NCBI RefSeq assembly: GCF_004335085.1
Contig: NZ_RQRS01000004.1
Location: 63,305 to 127,304 of the forward strand
Source of the DNA: Pedobacter nototheniae
GTDB taxonomy: Bacteria; Bacteroidota; Bacteroidia; Sphingobacteriales; Sphingobacteriaceae
DNA: 64,000 bases
Reading direction: 5' to 3'
Shown here: positions 47,518 to 55,921 of the stretch, one piece after another
Layout of the letters: the number at the start of each line of letters is the position of its first letter
How positions within the stretch are numbered: the stretch's first letter is position 1
Position numbers and translations under genes: made by a program
Notes under the pieces: generated by a model
What the model saw: only the letters and a program-made list of their open reading frames with translations
Told to the model about the DNA's origin: nothing
The model's database searches: none

Positions 47518-47832
47518 ATGACAGTTACCGTTTTAGCAATATTAGAAACAGATTTTCGGCCTGATACATCATTGGGTAAAATAATGAATGAGCGACTTCA
47601 AAAGGCTGCAACCGAACTTCAGGAGGTGCACTTAAAAGCACTTGAAAACGTTGGGCAACGTACGGATGATTTAGTGGTATACATTAGCTACAATCCTAAA
47701 TATGCAATCCGTTGGAGGGTGGTAAACGATGTTTCTGCAGCGATAGAAGATAATGTTGCCAATATTTGTGGTAAACTTGGCTACATTCAATGGAAAACTT
47801 CCGTAATTAATGTATTTAAAGGCAACGAATAA
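47518..47832 (+). CDS. Small protein of unknown function
   Basis: 104 residues, soluble, no signal peptide. A helix-rich middle (KIMNERLQKAATELQEVHLKAL in part) is followed by a strand-rich end (DDLVVYISYNPKYAIRWRVV). I recognise no family. It has a strong promoter of its own with a spacer palindrome, which suggests that its expression is regulated. Confidence 0.65.
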   Translation: MTVTVLAILETDFRPDTSLGKIMNERLQKAATELQEVHLKALENVGQRTDDLVVYISYNPKYAIRWRVVNDVSAAIEDNVANICGKLGYIQWKTSVINVFKGNE

Positions 47833-47861
47833 AATTGCCCATCGTTATAAAACGAAAACTA

Positions 47862-48068
47862 TTAATTAGATTCTATTAATAGTTTAAGAGCTTTAAGCCT
47901 GAATAATAGTGATTGATTAACGCGGCTATCCGGATTGATACGCAATGGGGCAAAATGGCTCTCCAGAAAATGGTCTATATTATTAATTTTTGTTGCAGGA
48001 TTTAAAAATAAAGGTTCCTCAAGTTTCGGCGCATTTTTAAAATATTCTTCGAGTTCTGCAATTGTCAT
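47862..48068 (-). CDS. Small protein, DUF6965-like
   Basis: 68 residues. The order TIAELEEYF, then LNPATKINNIDHFLESHF and a C-terminal RLKALKLLIE fits my memory of the small DUF6965 family of Bacteroidota. Function unknown. It lies between two plus-strand small genes and is convergent with the first. Confidence 0.6.
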   Translation of the reverse strand: MTIAELEEYFKNAPKLEEPLFLNPATKINNIDHFLESHFAPLRINPDSRVNQSLLFRLKALKLLIESN

Positions 48069-48165
48069 GCGTTAAAGTTAAGCAAATGAAATGATGCATT
48101 TTCATGCATTTATTTTAAAATTAACAGCATGTTTGGTTATCAGATAAATAAATTAATCACAATTT

Positions 48166-48612
48166 ATGATTACACTAAATTTTCTTCACGATAACAATGA
48201 TGAAACCCAGGTATATGTTTTGGAACAGGAGAAAAGAAGTGATCCTTTTAAAGTGTTTTTTAACGGAAAAATGATCGCCGAAATTGATCAAGTAAAAAAT
48301 AAATGGACTCAGCTTTCAGAAAAAAAAATAGATCATATACTTTTAGCTCAAATCGGGAAATTTATAAGCAATCAAAACTATCAAAAGTTACCAGGTGAAA
48401 TTAAAGCACATTGGAATAATTTTGTGGAAGAAGCCCTCGCAACAGCGGATGATTTTTATCTAATTATAGCCAAGCCTGAAATTGATTTCGACCGTTTTGA
48501 AAAAACTTTTAAAAATTATATTGCCAATTTGGTTAAAGATGAATGGCAAATAACATTTCGAGTTTGCGATGCCTGTTTTAATAATGAATTTATTGTAAAA
48601 GTAAATGACTAA
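48166..48612 (+). CDS. Protein of unknown function
   Basis: 148 residues, soluble, acidic at the N-terminus (NDNDETQ-like start) with alternating strands and helices. I recognise no domain. Coding preference matches the neighbours and the frame is clean, so it is probably real. Two Cys near the end (RVCDACF) could bind a metal. Confidence 0.6.
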   Translation: MITLNFLHDNNDETQVYVLEQEKRSDPFKVFFNGKMIAEIDQVKNKWTQLSEKKIDHILLAQIGKFISNQNYQKLPGEIKAHWNNFVEEALATADDFYLIIAKPEIDFDRFEKTFKNYIANLVKDEWQITFRVCDACFNNEFIVKVND

Positions 48613-48868
48613 TAATTGGGTAATTTTGAGAAAACGTGTAAAAATTCCCCATTGTGGGTAAATATTTTCCTAGTAAAATGGGGTATTGAGACTAAAAAGG
48701 CAACACTACTTTAAAAACTTGATAAAAATCAACTTTTTTGAATATTGTAAAATCTGCTTGGAAAATAGAATTAAGGCGTTTTTTGAGAATACTGACAAAT
48801 AAATACATTCCTTTAATCATTCGTTTGGCTTAAATCTTGGATTGGATAACATAACTAATTGTCATCCC

Positions 48869-49501
48869 ATGTCAAGAACCAACAACACTAATTTAGAAGC
48901 AGGAATCTTTATAGATTTCTTAAATGCTATTATCAAGCTACCTACAGAATTGTGCGATGAAATTATCAGGCAATGTTATCCGGTATCATTCAAAAAAAAC
49001 AAGTTTATAGTTTCCGATGCCATCCATGCGCCCAGTGTTTACTTTATTATTAAAGGTGTGGCACGTGGTTTTATTAAAGAGGATGGTAGAGATATTACCA
49101 CTTGGTTGGCTAAAGAAGGGCAAATGATTGGCCGATTAGATGAATCGGGCAGGAATTTAGATGATCCGGAGATTATGCAAGCTTTGGAAACCACTCGCTT
49201 GCTTGCCATTCCATATACTTTAATTAATGAACTTTATGAAAAGTTTGGAGAGGCAAAAGAAATTGGTTTAAAAATCCTTACTCATCAATATGAAAGGACA
49301 AGAGAATCTGCAATCTTGGCTCGTATTCCATCAGCAGAGCAGCGTTATCAACGTTTTATTAAACTCTCTGGAATTATGATTAATAGATTGCCTTTAAAAT
49401 GTATAGCTTCTTATTTAGGCATTCGCATGGAAACGCTGAGTAGAATTAGATCAAAAGGTAGAAGATTATTCATAGAATCCTTAAACTATGCTGAAAACTA
49501 A
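48869..49501 (+). CDS. Crp/Fnr-family transcriptional regulator
   Basis: About 210 residues from ATG 48869 (a TTG at 48842 is less likely). The N-terminal cNMP-binding fold runs about 20-120 (FIIKGVARGFIKEDGRD). The C-terminal helix-turn-helix (KCIASYLGIRMETLSRIRS) has the Crp-type recognition helix. The four-Cys cluster of FNR is absent: only two or three scattered Cys are seen. It stands at the head of the low-oxygen island and is one of two candidates for binding the GTGAT-N4-ATCAC sites found there. Confidence 0.87.
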   Translation: MSRTNNTNLEAGIFIDFLNAIIKLPTELCDEIIRQCYPVSFKKNKFIVSDAIHAPSVYFIIKGVARGFIKEDGRDITTWLAKEGQMIGRLDESGRNLDDPEIMQALETTRLLAIPYTLINELYEKFGEAKEIGLKILTHQYERTRESAILARIPSAEQRYQRFIKLSGIMINRLPLKCIASYLGIRMETLSRIRSKGRRLFIESLNYAEN

Positions 49502-49545
49502 GGCTTTATAAATTGTTAACCACTAAGCGAAAAAAATAATATTTA

Positions 49546-49679
49546 TTTGTTTAGAATTAATCTAAATAGTGTATATTTGTACTGTATCAGCGCTCAAGCA
49601 CCGCTTTAGAACTGCATATATTTGGTTAATAAATTAAAGCCCTGTTTACCCGCATCAAATGTGATGCGGGTAAAGCAGG
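49546..49679 (+). ncRNA. Candidate small RNA or leader RNA with strong hairpin
   Basis: TTTG at 49546 and TATATTTG at 49572 (spacer 22) could start a transcript near 49586. It would run into a stem of 17 pairs with one bulge at 49641-49679 (arms CCTGTTTACCCGCATCA and TGATGCGGGTAAAGCAGG, loop AATG). There is no T run behind the stem, so it could be a processed 3' end or a weak terminator. No open frame fits this interval. Confidence 0.35.
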
Positions 49680-49742
49680 CACTACTTCCTTAAAAATCAT
49701 TTCTCATTTTCTTTATTGTATAGAAACTTCTGTTTCAAATCA

Positions 49743-49770
49743 TTAAAAAGTGATGGCGATCACTTTTTAA
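49743..49770. promoter_or_regulatory. Crp/Fnr-type operator 1
   Basis: Perfect 12-base arms TTAAAAAGTGAT and ATCACTTTTTAA around GGCG. The core GTGAT-N4-ATCAC has the FNR/Crp spacing. The centre (49756.5) is exactly 51.5 bases before the -7 element TACGTTTG at 49808-49815. Confidence 0.85.
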
Positions 49771-49807
49771 AATGATACATTCCAGTCCATCTTTTCCTTT
49801 AGGTTTT

Positions 49808-49815
49808 TACGTTTG
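49808..49815 (+). promoter_or_regulatory. -7 element of the Cys-rich protein gene
   Basis: TACGTTTG, a perfect TAnnTTTG. No -33 TTTG is seen at the right distance, which suits an activator-dependent promoter. Transcription would begin near 49822, so translation should start at a later ATG (49840 or 49861). Confidence 0.7.
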
Positions 49816-49839
49816 CAATGAATGATTAAACAACATAAA

Positions 49840-51645
49840 ATGATTCATTCCACTCAAATTATGACACCTCATACTTTTCATATTCCAGTTTTAGGACTTG
49901 GTTTTTCTATCGATACGCCACTTAAAGTTAGTCGTTATGGCATTTCATCGGTACTCTCCATCGTTGATGATGAATTAATTGAGCGCATGAGAAAATACCA
50001 TACTGAGCAAGCAGGCCAACATTTTATACCAATTAATAAGTCATCCGATGATGCACGGGCAAAGCGCATAACCGCATATTTAAACTTACTGGATGAATTG
50101 GTTCATCAGCAGTTTGAAAATTTGAAAGCACTTCCTTTTGAAGCAGGAAATGACCTTATCCGTTTTTTTGAAATGCTGCCAGAAAAATCTGTTTTGAAGC
50201 AAGGTTATGATTTAATGTTAGATTTTCCTGAAGGCGAACGAAAAAAAATATTTCAGCAAATTCTTCGCAAAGCGATGTTTAAAGGCAGTATTGATGTAAA
50301 TATTATGGCGAAAGTAGATAAGATGAATTTTGTAGGAAAGCAATATGCTGGAGACGAAAATACAGATGCACTTGCGGCTTTGCGTGGTTTTGCAAAAAGT
50401 AAATTACAGGCTTCTGTGGTGCTCTCTGCAGGAATGAATCCTAAGCTTTATAGTTACCTGGAAACATTTAATGACTTTTATCCTGATGAAAATGGCCTCT
50501 TAAAAAAGAAGATTATTTTAAAGGTGAGTGATTTTAGATCAGCCTTAATACAATCAAAATTTTTGGCAAAAAAAGGGCTTTGGGTTTCCGAATTTCGAAT
50601 TGAATCTGGTTTAAACTGCGGTGGTCATGCCTTTGCCACTGAAGGCTATTTGTTAGGGCCAATTTTAGAAGAATTTAAATCCAAAAGAACTTCCATGATG
50701 GAAGAATTAGTGGTAATGTATAAAACTGCTTTGGCTCAAAAAGGTATAAATTATAGCAACCAGCCAAATTATAGAATAAGTGTGCAGGGTGGAATTGGAA
50801 CGGCAGCCGAGCATGATTTTTTATTAAGCCATTACCATTTAGATGCAACAGGTTGGGGTAGTCCTTTTTTATTAGTGCCTGAAGCAACTAACGTTGATGA
50901 AGAAACTTTAAATCGCTTAACTGCTTCAGCAGAAAGCGATTTCTATTTAAGTCAATCTTCACCATTAGGTGTGCAGTTTAATAATTTTAGAGGTAGTACA
51001 ATGGAAAACCTTCGAATGGAGAGAATAGAGAAAGGAAAACCGGGTAGCCCTTGTACAAAAAAATATCTTTGCAACAATACTGAGTTTAGCGATAAGGCAA
51101 TTTGTACAGCTTCCAGAACATACCAAAATCTTAAAATTAAAGAACTTAAATCCGCTAATTTAAGCAATGAAGAATATCAGCAAGCTTATAATAGTGTTAC
51201 CGAAAAAATTTGTTTGTGTGAAGGTTTATGCGCTTCTGCATACTTAAAATATGATTTGCTTCTGCCCAAAGAAAGTAAAGCAGTTTCCATTTGTCCTGGA
51301 CCAAATTTGGCTTATTTTTCTAAAGTATATTCACTGGATGAAATGACTGGACACATTTACGGGCGCAATAATTTGTTAGAAAAAGTAGATCGTCCTCATG
51401 TATTTATTAAGGAGTTAAATTTATATATCGACTATTTAAAAACAGAAATGCAGCAACATCTCGTTCAGTTAACAGATAAAAAAAGAAAGTATTTTAACAA
51501 CTTTAAATCGCAGGTGAAAGAAGGGATAAGTTATTATAAAACACTGTTTGAACAAGCAGCTTTTCAGGCGTCTATACAGTTTCAAAACGGACTTGATGAG
51601 TTGTTGTTTTGTGAACATAAACTGGATGAACTTGAGATTTTATAA
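49840..51645 (+). CDS. Cys-rich protein of unknown function, TIM-barrel-like, low-oxygen regulon
   Basis: About 600 residues; start chosen at ATG 49840 because the predicted transcription start lies at about 49822 (an upstream ATG at 49822 and one at 49861 are alternatives). The middle contains GLNCGGHAFATEG and ISVQGGIGTAAEHDFLL, which recall flavin-binding TIM barrels of the nitronate monooxygenase/glutamate synthase kind. The C-terminal third has seven Cys within about 80 residues (counted from the 49822 start: 411, 417, 428, 464, 466, 470, 491), a pattern suited to iron-sulfur clusters. I cannot name the family. The Crp/Fnr site upstream and the cbb3 and hemN neighbours point to a redox enzyme used at low oxygen. 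Confidence 0.75.
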   Translation: MIHSTQIMTPHTFHIPVLGLGFSIDTPLKVSRYGISSVLSIVDDELIERMRKYHTEQAGQHFIPINKSSDDARAKRITAYLNLLDELVHQQFENLKALPFEAGNDLIRFFEMLPEKSVLKQGYDLMLDFPEGERKKIFQQILRKAMFKGSIDVNIMAKVDKMNFVGKQYAGDENTDALAALRGFAKSKLQASVVLSAGMNPKLYSYLETFNDFYPDENGLLKKKIILKVSDFRSALIQSKFLAKKGLWVSEFRIESGLNCGGHAFATEGYLLGPILEEFKSKRTSMMEELVVMYKTALAQKGINYSNQPNYRISVQGGIGTAAEHDFLLSHYHLDATGWGSPFLLVPEATNVDEETLNRLTASAESDFYLSQSSPLGVQFNNFRGSTMENLRMERIEKGKPGSPCTKKYLCNNTEFSDKAICTASRTYQNLKIKELKSANLSNEEYQQAYNSVTEKICLCEGLCASAYLKYDLLLPKESKAVSICPGPNLAYFSKVYSLDEMTGHIYGRNNLLEKVDRPHVFIKELNLYIDYLKTEMQQHLVQLTDKKRKYFNNFKSQVKEGISYYKTLFEQAAFQASIQFQNGLDELLFCEHKLDELEIL

Positions 51646-51715
51646 GGATTTAACCGGAGTGTAATAATGAAACTTAGTTATATTTATCCCCTCAAACCTT
51701 ATCAAATAATCATTT

Positions 51716-52912
51716 ATGGATAGATCAAAATTTTTAGATGCGATTATAGAAAATGCCATTGATGGTATTATCACCATTGATGATAAAGGCATTATTGAAC
51801 ATTTAAATCCAGCTGCACTTGAACTTTTTGGATACTCAAAAGAAGAGTTAGTTGGCTGCAATGTATCGAAATTAATGCCGCAACCAGATAAGAAACAGCA
51901 CGATAGCTATATTCATAATTATAATACAACGGGTAAAAAACATATTATTGGTATAGGGAGAGAGGTGCACGGGCAACGCAAGGATGGATCTGTTTTTCCA
52001 TTTAGATTAGGGGTAAGTGAAGTTAAATTCACCGATCGTAAAATTTATACTGGCTTTATACACGATTTAAGTAAAGAAAAAGCCAATGAAGAACAGATTA
52101 AAACTTATACAGAAAAACTTGAGGTAAAAATTAAAGAGCGTACACAAGATTTAGTTAAGCTGGTTTCTGAATTGGAGATGGCTAAAGAAAATATGCGTGC
52201 CTTATTTCAGAAAGAAAAGGAGCTAAATCAGCTTAAAACAAGGTTTGTTTCTATGGCATCTCATGAGTTTCGAACACCTTTGAGCTCTATACAGTTATCC
52301 GCCTCATTAATTGATAAGTATACATCAAAAAATGATGTAAATAGTGTAGAAAAACATACGCTTAAAATTAAAAACTCCATTAATAATTTAACAACCATTT
52401 TAAACGATTTTCTATCTTTAGAAAAACTGGAGGCAGGCAAAGTAGAAGCTAATGTGCAGCAATTTAATGTTGTAAGTTTTGCTGAAGAAATTGCCGAAGA
52501 AATGCAGTTAATGAGCAAGCAAAATCAGCATATTGTTTATGAGCATACCGGTACAATTGCCAACGTTTATCTAGATCCAAATTTATTAAAAAACTGTATT
52601 ATTAATTTAATTTCCAATTCCATAAAATATTCTGGAGAAGATACTTTAATACAGTTTAACTCAATTTTAAAAGAGGGAGATTTGACTCTTGAAGTTAAAG
52701 ATAATGGCATTGGAATTCCGAAGGCAGACCAGGATAACCTATTTGAACCCTTTTTTAGAGCACATAATACTGGCGATATTCCAGGAACTGGATTGGGTTT
52801 AAACATTGTTAAACGTTACGTTGGTTTAATGGATGGAACTGTAAACTGTGTAAGTAAACAAAATGAAGGCACAACTTTTACCTTACATTTTACTTTTAAC
52901 GAACCCAATTAA
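51716..52912 (+). CDS. PAS histidine kinase, FixL-like (probable haem oxygen sensor)
   Basis: 398 residues, no membrane segment. The PAS domain (about 5-120) carries the FixL features: QHDSYI with His62 aligning to the proximal haem ligand (His200 of Bradyrhizobium FixL) and HIIGIGREV with Arg82 aligning to the distal Arg220. A coiled-coil linker (about 122-175) leads to the HisKA domain with phospho-acceptor His183 in SHEFRTP and to the HATPase domain (NLISNSIKYSG, DNGIGIP, GTGLGLNIVKRY). It should signal oxygen to the REC-CRP regulator encoded 25 nt downstream. Residue alignment is from memory of the FixL literature; haem binding is inferred. Confidence 0.85.
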   Translation: MDRSKFLDAIIENAIDGIITIDDKGIIEHLNPAALELFGYSKEELVGCNVSKLMPQPDKKQHDSYIHNYNTTGKKHIIGIGREVHGQRKDGSVFPFRLGVSEVKFTDRKIYTGFIHDLSKEKANEEQIKTYTEKLEVKIKERTQDLVKLVSELEMAKENMRALFQKEKELNQLKTRFVSMASHEFRTPLSSIQLSASLIDKYTSKNDVNSVEKHTLKIKNSINNLTTILNDFLSLEKLEAGKVEANVQQFNVVSFAEEIAEEMQLMSKQNQHIVYEHTGTIANVYLDPNLLKNCIINLISNSIKYSGEDTLIQFNSILKEGDLTLEVKDNGIGIPKADQDNLFEPFFRAHNTGDIPGTGLGLNIVKRYVGLMDGTVNCVSKQNEGTTFTLHFTFNEPN

Positions 52913-52937
52913 TTACCACCATAAATTTTAACATCCC

Positions 52938-53969
52938 ATGAATAGAAGCGTATTGGTTATTGAAGATAATGATGATATTAGAGAAGGAACAGCAGAGATT
53001 CTTGATTTAGCTGGCTACCAAACATACACGGCCAAACATGGTAAAATTGGTGTAGAACTTGCCATTAAGCACCTACCAGATTTAATACTTTGTGATATTA
53101 TGATGCCTGAACTTGATGGTTATGGTGTGTTATATCTATTGCATAAAAATCCTAAAACTGCTGCTATACCTTTCATTTTTATAACAGCGAAATCAGAACG
53201 TGCAGATATGAGAAAGGGAATGGAAATGGGTGCTGATGATTACCTAACCAAACCTTTTGATGATATAGAACTTTTTAAGGCAATAGAAAGTCGTTTTAGA
53301 AAGAAACAACAAGCGGTTGGTTTCAGCTCCTCGGCTACAGAAAGAGCAGAAATTATGGAAGAACTTCGCAAAAAAGGAAAAGTGCGTACCGTTGCTGCAA
53401 AACAAATTTTATACCTCGAAGGCGATGAACCTGCGCATTTATATTATCTGGTAAAAGGACAGGTGAAAACGTATAAACGCTTTAAGGATGGACGCGAACT
53501 TTCTTCAAACCTTTACCACAACGCTGATTTTTTTGGTTATGAAAGTTTATGTAGTGGCGAATCTTATGGCGATCATGCGGCTACCTTAACAGAAAGCGAA
53601 ATTATTTATATCCCGAAGGCTGATTTCATGGAAGCTTTGTTGAATCATCAAGCCGTTTCATCAACTTTTATGTCGCTTTTATCGGGTAATGTACGTGATA
53701 AACAAAAACAAATGCTACAATTGGCGTATTCTTCCGTTCGTAAAAGGGTAGCAGAAGCATTAGTTCAGGTGGCCAATAAATTTGGCGATAGTCAATCGGA
53801 TACTGCAACTTTAAAAATTTCAAGAGATGATCTCGCCGCTTTAGTCGGTACCGCAAGTGAAACCATTAGCCGTATGTTAGCTGATTTTAAAGAAGAAGGG
53901 CTTATTGAGAAAAAAGGAAATGCCATTCAGGTTATTTCTATTGATAAACTTAGCAACGTAAAGCAGTAA
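52938..53969 (+). CDS. Response regulator fused to a Crp/Fnr-type DNA-binding protein
   Basis: 343 residues. The N-terminal REC domain (about 1-122) has phospho-acceptor Asp53 in LCDIMMPELDG, the TAKSE Thr and the TKPF Lys. A cNMP-binding-like domain follows (about 145-250, EGDEPAHLYYLVKGQVKTY in part), then a Crp-type HTH (about 285-330, RDDLAALVGTASETISRML). FixJ proteins have a LuxR-type HTH, so here the output has been replaced by Crp. It is paired with the FixL-like kinase and is the strongest candidate to bind the three GTGAT-N4-ATCAC sites. Confidence 0.9.
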   Translation: MNRSVLVIEDNDDIREGTAEILDLAGYQTYTAKHGKIGVELAIKHLPDLILCDIMMPELDGYGVLYLLHKNPKTAAIPFIFITAKSERADMRKGMEMGADDYLTKPFDDIELFKAIESRFRKKQQAVGFSSSATERAEIMEELRKKGKVRTVAAKQILYLEGDEPAHLYYLVKGQVKTYKRFKDGRELSSNLYHNADFFGYESLCSGESYGDHAATLTESEIIYIPKADFMEALLNHQAVSSTFMSLLSGNVRDKQKQMLQLAYSSVRKRVAEALVQVANKFGDSQSDTATLKISRDDLAALVGTASETISRMLADFKEEGLIEKKGNAIQVISIDKLSNVKQ

Positions 53970-53983
53970 ATCAATAAGATTTT

Positions 53984-54030
53984 AAGCAACACAACTTGCA
54001 GTGCTCTATTGTAAGCTGTGTTGCTTTTTT
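53984..54030 (+). terminator. Rho-independent terminator after the REC-CRP gene
   Basis: Arms AAGCAACACA and TGTGTTGCTT, with an added CTT/AAG pairing inside and a loop of about 15 bases, are followed by six T. Confidence 0.85.
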
Positions 54031-54050
54031 ATATACAAACAAATTAATTT

Positions 54051-54066
54051 AGTGATTACAATCACT
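54051..54066. promoter_or_regulatory. Crp/Fnr-type operator 2
   Basis: AGTGAT-TACA-ATCACT with the right arm extended as ATCACTTTTT, as in operator 1. The centre (54058.5) is exactly 51.5 bases before the -7 element TAGTTTTG at 54110. Confidence 0.85.
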
Positions 54067-54109
54067 TTTTAGTCTAAGCAGCCTCATCAAGCGCAGCGCC
54101 ACTCATCTT

Positions 54110-54117
54110 TAGTTTTG
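54110..54117 (+). promoter_or_regulatory. -7 element of the LdhA-like/hemN/ccoI operon
   Basis: TAGTTTTG matches TAnnTTTG. It lies 19 bases before the ATG at 54136. No clear -33 element is present, which again suits activation by the protein bound at operator 2. Confidence 0.7.
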
Positions 54118-54135
54118 CATATATAAATTTTGTAT

Positions 54136-54564
54136 ATGAAAGCTATTGCCTATAACATTAAGCCAGAAGAAAAGGAATGGTTAGTGCTTGCTAATTTTAA
54201 GAAGCACGATATTACCATAATTGCGAATAGCTTAACCAAAGATACTTTGGCTTTTGCCAATGGAAAAGAAAGCTTGCTGGTTTTTAATAATGATGTTTTG
54301 GATGCTGATATGATTGCCGGCTTAAAGGCTTTGGGCATAAAATATATTGCAACATCATCATTTGAAACCGATCATTTAGACCTTGAAGCTGCTGGTGTAG
54401 CCGGAATGAAAATTGCCAATGTGCCTTTTGAGGAGGGTAATCATAACCTAAAATCAAGAATGGAACAGGTAATTAAAAACCTGGATCAATGGGCTGCTGG
54501 TAAATGTGTTGGTAAAGCCTGTTGCTGTAAAAATAATTGTGGTGTAGTTAAAGCGTTGAAATAA
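54136..54564 (+). CDS. Truncated D-2-hydroxyacid dehydrogenase-like protein with Cys-rich tail
   Basis: 142 residues from ATG 54136 (a TTG lies two codons upstream). The body resembles the first half of LdhA-type D-2-hydroxyacid dehydrogenases: LLVFNNDVLDADMIAGLKALGIKYIA (core phrase near 50-75) and LDLEAAGVAGMKIANVP. The NAD-binding domain and catalytic residues are absent. The C-terminus carries Cys in the order C-x4-CCC-x3-C. It is too regular for a random remnant and is the first gene of a Crp/Fnr-controlled operon, its stop overlapping hemN by one base. It may be a metal- or redox-binding accessory protein for haem or oxidase assembly. Confidence 0.7.
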   Translation: MKAIAYNIKPEEKEWLVLANFKKHDITIIANSLTKDTLAFANGKESLLVFNNDVLDADMIAGLKALGIKYIATSSFETDHLDLEAAGVAGMKIANVPFEEGNHNLKSRMEQVIKNLDQWAAGKCVGKACCCKNNCGVVKALK

Positions 54565-55910
54565 TGGATACTGCTGCACTGCTAAAAAAATACAATGTTG
54601 CTGCACCAAGGTATACCAGCTATCCAACGGTACCTTATTGGGATGTGCAAACTTTTAGCATTACAGGATGGATAAATGCTGTAAAGGACACCTATTTAAG
54701 CCATAAGGATGAAGGCATTAGTTTGTATATCCATTTGCCTTTTTGCGAGAGTTTATGCACCTATTGCGGTTGCAATACCCGTATTACTAAAAACCATGGA
54801 GTGGAACAGCCATACATTCAGGCGTTGCTAAAAGAGTGGCAAATGTATGTAAATGTTTTGGGCGACAAGCCTAAAATAAAGGAGTTGCATTTGGGCGGTG
54901 GAACGCCAACATTTTTTAGTTCAGAAAACCTTAATGCTCTTATTATCGGTATTTTGAAGGAAGCTTTTTTAGCTCCTGATGCAGAATTATCTTTCGAAGC
55001 ACATCCAGCAAATACATCAAAAGCACATCTTCATACTCTTTATCAATTGGGATTTAAGCGTTTAAGCTTAGGGATTCAGGATTTCGATCCAAAGGTTCAG
55101 TTGATGATTAATCGGTTTCAAACCCCTGAACAAGTTTTTAAGGTTACAGAAGAGGCACGTAAAATTGGGTATGATTCCATAAACTTCGATTTAATTTATG
55201 GCTTGCCCGCTCAAACCATCCAAGGCCTTTCAAAAACCATCGAAACGGTAATTGCAATGCAGCCAGATAGAATTGCCTTTTACAGTTATGCCCATGTGCC
55301 GTGGCTAAAACCTGGTCAACGCCATTATTCGGAGAAAGATTTGCCACAAGGCGATGCCAAGTTTGCCCTTTATAATTTAGGAAAACAGTTGCTCACCAAT
55401 GCCAATTACATGGATATTGGTATGGATCATTTTGCTTTAAAAAGTGATACACTTTATCTCGCCAGTGCTGAAAAAAAACTGCACCGTAATTTTATGGGTT
55501 ACACCAATCAACACACTCATTTACTCATTGGTCTTGGTGTTTCGTCAATCAGTGATAGTTGGACGGGCTTTTCGCAAAACTGCAAAACAGTAGAAACTTA
55601 TCTCGAAAAGGTAAACGCAGGATTTTTGCCTGTAGAAAAAGGTCATATACTTTCTGATGAAGATCTGATTATCAGGCAGCATATATTAAATATTATGTGC
55701 CGAAACCATACACTTTTTAATCAAGGTATACCTGAATCCATTTATGAACGCTTGCTGCCGCTAATAAACGATAAACTCATATCTGTAACCGAAAAGGAAA
55801 TTAATATTACACATGCTGGTAAATCTTTTTTAAGGAATGTTTGCATGGCCTTAGATGAAAGATTATGGCTTAAACAACCAACCAGCAGCATTTTTAGTAC
55901 AGCTGTATAA
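54564..55910 (+). CDS. hemN: Oxygen-independent coproporphyrinogen III oxidase
   Basis: A 448-residue radical SAM enzyme that converts coproporphyrinogen III to protoporphyrinogen IX without oxygen. The cluster motif is C61-x3-C65-x2-C68 followed by GC. LHLGGGTPTFF and RLSLGIQDFD are HemN landmarks, and the C-terminal HemN-type domain is present, which separates it from HemW. It makes haem for the oxidase encoded downstream under low oxygen. The ATG overlaps the stop of the preceding gene, and ccoI begins 11 nt later. Confidence 0.93.
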   Translation: MDTAALLKKYNVAAPRYTSYPTVPYWDVQTFSITGWINAVKDTYLSHKDEGISLYIHLPFCESLCTYCGCNTRITKNHGVEQPYIQALLKEWQMYVNVLGDKPKIKELHLGGGTPTFFSSENLNALIIGILKEAFLAPDAELSFEAHPANTSKAHLHTLYQLGFKRLSLGIQDFDPKVQLMINRFQTPEQVFKVTEEARKIGYDSINFDLIYGLPAQTIQGLSKTIETVIAMQPDRIAFYSYAHVPWLKPGQRHYSEKDLPQGDAKFALYNLGKQLLTNANYMDIGMDHFALKSDTLYLASAEKKLHRNFMGYTNQHTHLLIGLGVSSISDSWTGFSQNCKTVETYLEKVNAGFLPVEKGHILSDEDLIIRQHILNIMCRNHTLFNQGIPESIYERLLPLINDKLISVTEKEINITHAGKSFLRNVCMALDERLWLKQPTSSIFSTAV

Positions 55911-55921
55911 AACTATTTAAT

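Larger units (their letters stand above)
49502..49821. other. Regulatory region between the Crp/Fnr gene and the Cys-rich protein gene
   Basis: 320 bases with no convincing open frame. It holds a promoter-like pair (TTTG 49546, TATATTTG 49572), a strong hairpin (49641-49679), a Crp/Fnr palindrome (49743-49770) and a second -7 element (TACGTTTG, 49808). Confidence 0.6.

Noticed and set aside
48645..48684. Inverted repeat CCCCATT/AATGGGG as an operator or terminator upstream of the Crp/Fnr gene
   Set aside because: The arms are only 7 bases with a loop of over 20 and no T run or promoter element at a sensible distance.
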